A DNA stretch of 64,000 bases, taken from Calliopum simillimum. Taxonomy: Eukaryota > Arthropoda > Insecta > Diptera > Lauxaniidae. Location: assembly GCA_951812925.1 (NCBI GenBank), contig OX638372.1, positions 5,580,001-5,644,000 on the forward strand, written 5' to 3'. Positions 58,322 through 64,000 of the stretch are shown here, in pieces. A program made the translations under genes and the position numbers. Position 1 is the first letter of the stretch. Each line of letters starts with the position of its first letter. The notes below the pieces were generated by a model, which worked only from the letters and a program-made list of their open reading frames with translations, searched no databases and was not told where the DNA came from.

Positions 58322-59274
58322 ATATAAAAATGTTTTACTTTTTTCTTAAGACCCTTCATTAATTTTTGAACAGTTTTTTCGTCGACAGTACCGCACGACC
58401 TTCGCCACTAGTGATGAGCAAAATTAGTCTTGGTCTTGCGTCTTGTTCTTGGTCTTGCTAATTTTGCGGGACCAAGACCAAGACCAAGATGCTGATATTT
58501 TTGCAAGACCAAGACCACGACTGCTATGGTCTTGGTCTTGATCTTGCTCACGATAATTATCAAGACCAAGACTGCTTTTCAGTCTTGCTAATTTATAGTT
58601 CAAAGTTGTTTCACGCCCGTTTTGAAGGTAAAATCATCTCTCGATTTGAATTTTGGCATCTTAAAAACCCAACTGCTTTGGAAAAATATGGTTTTGAAAA
58701 CTCAATATCTCTGAAAATTTTTTCAAGACCAAGACCGAGACCAAGACTTAATGAGCAAGATCAAGACCAAGACCAAGACTCAATATCAAAACCAAGACTC
58801 AATATCAAAACCAAGACCAAGACTCAATGTGCAAGAACAAGACCAAGACTGCTATGGTCTTGGTCTTGGTCTTGGTTTGCTCATCACTATTCGCCACTTA
58901 TTTTTGAAATCTTTTAAATTTTTTGCAGTACTTTTACTTTTCCAAAGATCTGATTTCATTAGAGCCCAGTATCTCTCAATAGGTCGAAGCTCTGGGCAGT
59001 AAGGTGGATTCGCATTTTTGGTTACAAAATTTTTATTATTGCTATCCTACCATTCTATGGTGGCTCTAGAGTAATGAGAGGTTGCTAAATCAGGTCAGAA
59101 CATTACAGTACCCCCGTGCTCACGAATAAATGGCAAAAGACGTTTTTGAAGGCATGAATCAATATAAATTTTCGAATTAATTGTGCCCTTTGTTACAAAA
59201 AAAAACTACCTCTCAGACCGCAAGTTCATATGGCCTGCCAAACCATATACTGCTTGGAAAATTTTGTAATTTTA
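58322..59274 (-). pseudogene. Tc1/mariner-type transposase, copy 2 (C-terminal half, interrupted)
   Basis: On the minus strand this retains the DDE region from about GLPNHILLG-equivalent sequence onward. Around 59100 it reads TVMF-stop-PDLATSHYSRAT, so the second catalytic Asp missing from copy 1 is preserved here, but the preceding Trp codon has become TGA. PPYCPELRPIERYW follows near 58990. The frame is then split by the MITE at 58409-58889 and carries additional changes. The N-terminal DNA-binding half is lost by truncation. Confidence 0.85.
58409..58889. mobile_element. hAT-like MITE built on a CAAGACC satellite, with 8-bp TSD
   Basis: The ends TAGTGATGAGCAAA (58409) and TTTGCTCATCACTA (ending 58889) are a perfect 14-bp TIR of hAT type. 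TTCGCCAC flanks it on both sides (58401-58408, 58890-58897), while copy 1 of the host transposon carries one TTCGCCAC (48823-48830): a textbook 8-bp TSD with an empty site. Both subterminal regions are arrays of a 6-bp unit (CAAGAC/GGTCTT, often CAAGACCAAGAC) in both orientations, around a unique centre (58600-58720). The frames over it (58489-58917) read repeats of QDQD or KTKT and are not genes. A truncated copy lies at 27690-28016. Confidence 0.93.
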
Positions 59275-62200
59275 TTGGTTGAAAATGTATAGCAAATATT
59301 TCTGTAGTACATACTGACTCAATATTCCCCTGTTTAAGGTGTCATTTTTGTACCATTTTAAGAAAAGAGCAAAAATGACCCACATGTGGGGGCTGTACAG
59401 GGTTAAAATTTTCTACAAAAATATTGCCCGCAATATCTTGCATATGTTTGCTGAACACATGATACACCTCAAATGTAAGGATCATATAGTTAAATTCATC
59501 GATTTAACACAAGAATGCGGAATTTTTGTTTTTTTTTTTTATGTTAACGTCTACTTTAAGAATTTTTTGGATTTTCTCATGTTTTTTTTTTTTGTGTCTA
59601 ACAGTGAAATCATTACTACGATTTTTTATAATATTCCGAAATCATTGCTGCAAATTTAAAGCGATTACTACAGAAATAGAGCATTACTGCACCTTATTTC
59701 AATGCCTGGTATGAAGATTCTCATTCCCAATAAAATAATTCCTGGTGGTCGATACTATCTAATGTACATGCAAACATATATGTACATACATGTGTATTTT
59801 GCTCACGTATTGCATGTTGTCATTATTGCTGCACCTCTCCAATTTACATGCGTTAAAGCTTAATTGAGTTTCACACCTTTAAATATGATATTGTTGACAT
59901 TTACTTGATCTAAATTTTTGGAAATGAATTTATTCGGTAGACATTTTCGAAGGTCCAAAAATTTTCTTCTTATTTATCAAAAAACCAAATGGTATTGTAA
60001 TTCTTATGTATGTTATTCTTAATATTGAACACCCTGTTTGATATGTCAGCTGACAGTTGGGGAAATACTGTGGTACTGAACACTGCACTATGGGTAATTT
60101 AGGTAATTTTCGAGGCCACAATTATACACAAATCAAAATAATTTTTTTTTTTTTTTTTGCATTTTCATCACTGACTGACTGAGGAAAAAAATTTTGTTCT
60201 AAGGTAATATTTTTTTATAAAAAGAACACCTAAAAATTAATAGGATCACTTATTTACATATATCAATTTAAAAACTTTTGTGTAAGCTATAACTTTTTGA
60301 AAAAACACCCTTTTCATGAAAATGACTAAAATCGCCAACTTCAACACCCTGTATTTTAACAACAAATAGTACTAGGACCAAATTTTCGCGAATTATTAAT
60401 CTTGCACAACGGAACTACCATATTGCCAAATTTGAGCGAAATCGGAGATAAAAAAATTTTTAGCTGGTACACTTGGCGCGTATTGCTTCATCTAATGCTA
60501 ATGAGCTACTCGTATCTTTTAAGATATAAGAGAATGCTTAAAAGATTTCAAAGCAGAAATTGTAATGAACAGACATTAAGTATTCTTCTATGGAGTCATC
60601 ATCTCTTGCTCATTTTATCTCAACAAAATGCCTTTAATTTTTAAGCCACTGAGCTCGAGCTATCGAATGCAATGAATTTAAAGGGAATCCATATGTTGAC
60701 AATAAACCGCATTCAATTATTACACATAAACATACATACGCACCTAAAAGTGGGTAGGTGCGGTTGACTGAATACATACCAAGCAAGTTGTAGAAGAAAG
60801 AGTTAACATCGTAGAAATGAAAGGATATTAGCGGATGCAAAGGCGGTTGCAATGGGCTGTGCAAATGTCGTACAACAAGTGTGACATGTCTGTACACTTG
60901 CAGCAGCAACAGCAGCAGCCACAAAATGATTTTGCTCCTTACATGCTTACACATGCAATCGAGGAGGCAGGCAGACGGCAAAGCGGACAGACAGACATAT
61001 TGGCAAATCGCATAGATTTGTCGCATGTAAGTCTTACCGCATAGAAAACAAGCACCCACACACATACATACAATGTACAAACAAAGCCATGAACTAACAC
61101 ACATTTTTGTTGAGTTACTATTATGTAAAGACATTGGCGCCAAATGCTCGATTAACTACTTGAGCGGAAACCGGAAGCGGAAATAGTTGGCATACGCGCG
61201 AATGATTTAAATATAAAATTTTCAAATGTCAATTAAGTGGAAGAAATAAAGCGTCATCATTTTAAATTTTCATTATCAGCATAAATTCAAAATGATGATG
61301 ATGATGACGATAGCGATATGGCGATAATTGTGTTCACCATGTCATTGCATGGATTTTAGAATAATAAAGGATTAATAGTTGCAAGCAATCAGCCAGGCAT
61401 GCAAGCGTAATAAATGGATTTATGAAATGATCGTTGCTTCTCATGAATATTCAAGAAGTTTGTCTTGAACATGTTCATGGAAAATTTGCATTTGGTTTAA
61501 TGGATTTCCATTCTTGTTAAGGAATGAAACGATTAATGGAGAAAGTTAAGAATACTCTATTTTCAAATATGTCCCATTTATGAAGTATGGCTCTCATTCT
61601 GGTGTCCTTAATATACTTTTGCAATTATAGTGTCTCCACATTACCCCAATCCACGTATTTCTTGTTGCAGTTACCTTCTAGGCTATATTGACGGTTCAAT
61701 TCTAGTGCCACATGGCTGATTTTTTGTTGGTTATGTAGCAGCCCTGTTTTAGAGTTTTGGAACTTCGAATAAAATTGATAATTGGCAACACTGATGCACA
61801 AATTACTTTTTAGATTCCTTCTGGATTCATCAAAGATAATCAAAAGATATGAAAGGGTGAGCAGAATTTTCCATTGGTGTTAGAAAAGTATTTGGTTGTA
61901 TTGGTAACTTCGTAAGTTCACCTTGGTGTGGTGACTTACAAAATTGTGGACTTACCACTTAGGGTGTTTTGGTCCAAATTAGGGAATTTCAATAATAATT
62001 TTACATATTTTTGCTGCATTTCAGGCAATATCTCGAAATTATTTGAAAATAAATAATATTACAATCAAGAAGTGATAGAACTAATGTTTATGTAAGGCAG
62101 AAAAGCATTTTATTTTTTTTCTCTCAAAATGTTAACATTGGGCAACCTAGTGAGACATCAATTTTGACATTTTAATTCAACACAGTTTTGTTTACGTTTT

Positions 62201-64000
62201 TTGCTCATAAATCTGGAATACAAAAATTGCTACAACTCAATTAAAGAATACGACTGAAGTTATTGGACAAAGTGCATAACCTCCTCAACAAACACCATTG
62301 CAAGATATAAATTATAAAACTTTGGATCGTCCCATCAAATTACTACAGCAGCTGCCGTTCGACGTGAGCCAAGTAGGAGCAGCTCCCAGTTCATAGTTAT
62401 CGGATGCTTCTACTGGTAAAGAAAGTACTGGCATCTCCACATACAGTTCAAAAGCTTGGTTTTAACAAAGTATGTTTTATTTTGATTATAATCAGTGTTT
62501 AATACAATTCTAAATCTTCTATTTATAAATTTAAGGTGATCCAAAAGCTGACTTCAAAGAAATTGCCTATCTGTTTCCCGGATATTCAGACAGTTTAATT
62601 ACAACACGTTAAGCACAGAATAATACATTTACTACTGCTGGCTTTTATAGATACAATTTTTATTAAGTCCTGCAAATATTTGTTTACCAATGTTGATCTG
62701 ATTTGTGTCCATGTGTAAGCTGCGATTAAATCTAAAAATATCGTCTTCTCTCAAAAGACAAAGATGTTTGAAATTGTAAGTAAACATGCATATATATTTG
62801 TGCTCAAATGGCAAAAGTTGGTATCGCTTGTTTTTATAATTTTCAAAATTGAAAGTTTAATATTCAATAAAAATACTGCAATACCCGTCCCGTTCAAGAT
62901 GTTTTTCTTGAAGCCTTGACCAAATCGGGTTTTGCCAGATTCTAGATCTTACCAAGAATAATACCCTACATAACTATTTTTCACATAAAATTATCGATAC
63001 CAGTGTTTGCCACCTGAGCGCAGATATAAATTTATAATTTTAATATTTTCCAAGTTTTACTTCGAATTATGTATTCTATAGAAATAGCTAGCCGTAAGCA
63101 ATCAATTAGCAATGGTTTTAGTTAAAAAGATATTGCTAAAGTGAGAGCCGAAATTGAAAAGCATTAGAAAACAACAAGCAAAACCTATAACGCGACTAAA
63201 ACATTGCAAAAATTAGCTGCAGCATGTGAGCCTTCGATGATGAAGAGACTGAACAAAAGCAGCCAACAATTTACAAAAGGAACCGTAGCGCCAGCTGTTA
63301 GTAGTGGGATTGTTTTTTAACGGAATCAATGTTCATCAAAAGTGGCCCGCAGCTCATTTGGTCCAGTAATATTTTAAAACTTAAGAACACTATCTTAAAA
63401 ACTAATATGATTTTGAATGTAGGATCAGATGGTCATTCTTATTGTTCATAATAAGCAACAGATTCTCTTATTGTAGAACGATTGAAAAACATGCTCGTGT
63501 CAACTACGAGTAACTAACTACATGTTATTAATATTTAAATAATGGCATGATAAAAGCAATTTACAAAATGCTATTATATAATTGGGATACTTGTTGATTT
63601 GTTTAGAAAAGCAAATGTATTTAAATGCAACTATTTTAATCTGCATTGTAAAACAGTTTAATATACATGTATAGCTTTGTTTATTAAAGTCCAAAAATAT
63701 TTTAAATTGGAAAACACCACATAGAAATAGATATTTCTGTTAAAGATAGAAGAAAATCTAATATTTTTACTATCAATAAAAGAAAATATAACATAAAACT
63801 CTTGAATTAAATAGAGAATGCAACTACATATCGTCCCTTAGCTTCCAACACCGCCTAAGTCATTTTTAGCAACTTTACAGGAGTCGGTGTTCAGAGGGCA
63901 ACCAACTTGAGCGCTGTTACTACTTTTTGAATTAAGGCTTCTGAGTGACTGAAATCTACATAATGTGACGAATAGAAAAACGCGCAATGAGCAGCTCTAT
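59275..64000. other. Non-coding stretch, no recognised gene
   Basis: The longest open frame in the whole window, 169 codons on the minus strand at 60634-61143, lies here. It translates ACATA/TGTAT-rich and CAG/CAA-rich sequence into Cys/Val/Tyr- and Leu-rich segments and matches no family I know. T-run at 60142-60160, CAG/CAA run at about 60900-60919, ATG run at 61291-61308. TGTCAGCTGACA palindrome near 60044; a hairpin GTAAGT-TCACC / GGTGACTTAC near 61911-61938. No TIR-bounded unit was recognised. Confidence 0.45.

Larger units (their letters stand above)
57937..59274 (-). mobile_element. Tc1/mariner-type transposon, copy 2 (truncated, with two insertions)
   Basis: The left end AGAACTGCCCCAGAAAAATT starts at 57937 after a TA (57935-57936), almost identical to copy 1. 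Similarity to copy 1 continues to about 59274, where it stops abruptly inside the transposase (after TTTTGTAATTTT). The part encoding the helix-turn-helix half and the right TIR are therefore absent. Two segments not found in copy 1 interrupt it: 58029-58275 and 58409-58889, each bounded by TIRs and TSDs. Confidence 0.9.

Noticed and set aside
58489..59002. Gln/Asp-rich frames up to 142 codons
   Set aside because: They translate the CAAGAC satellite of the hAT-like MITE and cross its border into the Tc1/mariner remnant.
60634..61143. Longest open frame in the window, 169 codons on the minus strand
   Set aside because: Its composition follows ACATA-type and CAG/CAA simple sequence, there is an overlapping plus-strand frame, and no domain or family resemblance is visible.

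Overview
The window looks like non-coding nuclear DNA of an insect, most likely a higher fly. It is AT-rich, has no intact conserved gene, carries many CAA/CAG, TTG and ATG trinucleotide runs of the kind common in fly introns and 5' leaders, and is full of small DNA transposons. I cannot name the species. It reads as a large intron or an intergenic region; the only possible host exon is weak (20730-21065, a putative secreted or receptor N-terminus downstream of a CAA/CAG-rich stretch).

Nearly all recognisable content is mobile-element debris, and much of it can be delimited by terminal inverted repeats (TIRs) and target-site duplications (TSDs) read directly from the sequence. From left to right: a short tandem duplication (2.4-2.8 kb); a MITE with perfect 36-bp TIRs (3.6-4.1 kb); two inverted, diverged copies of one dispersed repeat (5.5-6.3 and 11.2-11.8 kb); a remnant of a pogo-like zinc-finger tail (6.5 kb); tRNA-like Pol III relics (9.0-9.4 kb); a hAT terminus (12.1 kb); a 1.9-kb palindromic element holding a nested element built on a 24-bp GATATC satellite (16.7-18.6 kb); a pogo-like element with G-rich TIRs and a broken C-terminal PHD finger (21.3-22.4 kb); a MITE family with three copies (23.3, 25.1, 44.4 kb), one inside a hAT element with a perfect 8-bp TSD (24.8-25.8 kb); a TTAA-flanked foldback MITE (26.6-27.3 kb); a truncated CAAGACC-satellite MITE (27.7-28.0 kb); a degenerate minisatellite of about 110 bp period, interrupted by a TA-flanked MITE (34.9-36.3 kb); a second G-rich-TIR element (38.7-39.5 kb); an in-frame 48-bp repeat (41.4 kb); a near-perfect 73-bp hairpin (45.0 kb); a PIF/Harbinger-type MITE with TTA TSD (47.3-47.8 kb); and two copies of a Tc1/mariner-type transposon (48.6-49.8 and 57.9-59.3 kb).

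The second Tc1/mariner copy contains two further insertions, each with a TSD. The first Tc1/mariner copy preserves both empty sites, so the order of events can be read from this window alone. Both transposase genes are broken. None of the longer open frames outside these elements belongs to a family I recognise. I found no tRNA gene that would fold properly, no rRNA, no CRISPR, and no intact operon-like or multi-gene system. The scientific interest lies in the dated nesting, in the related G-rich-TIR elements, in the hairpins and in the satellites carried inside MITEs.
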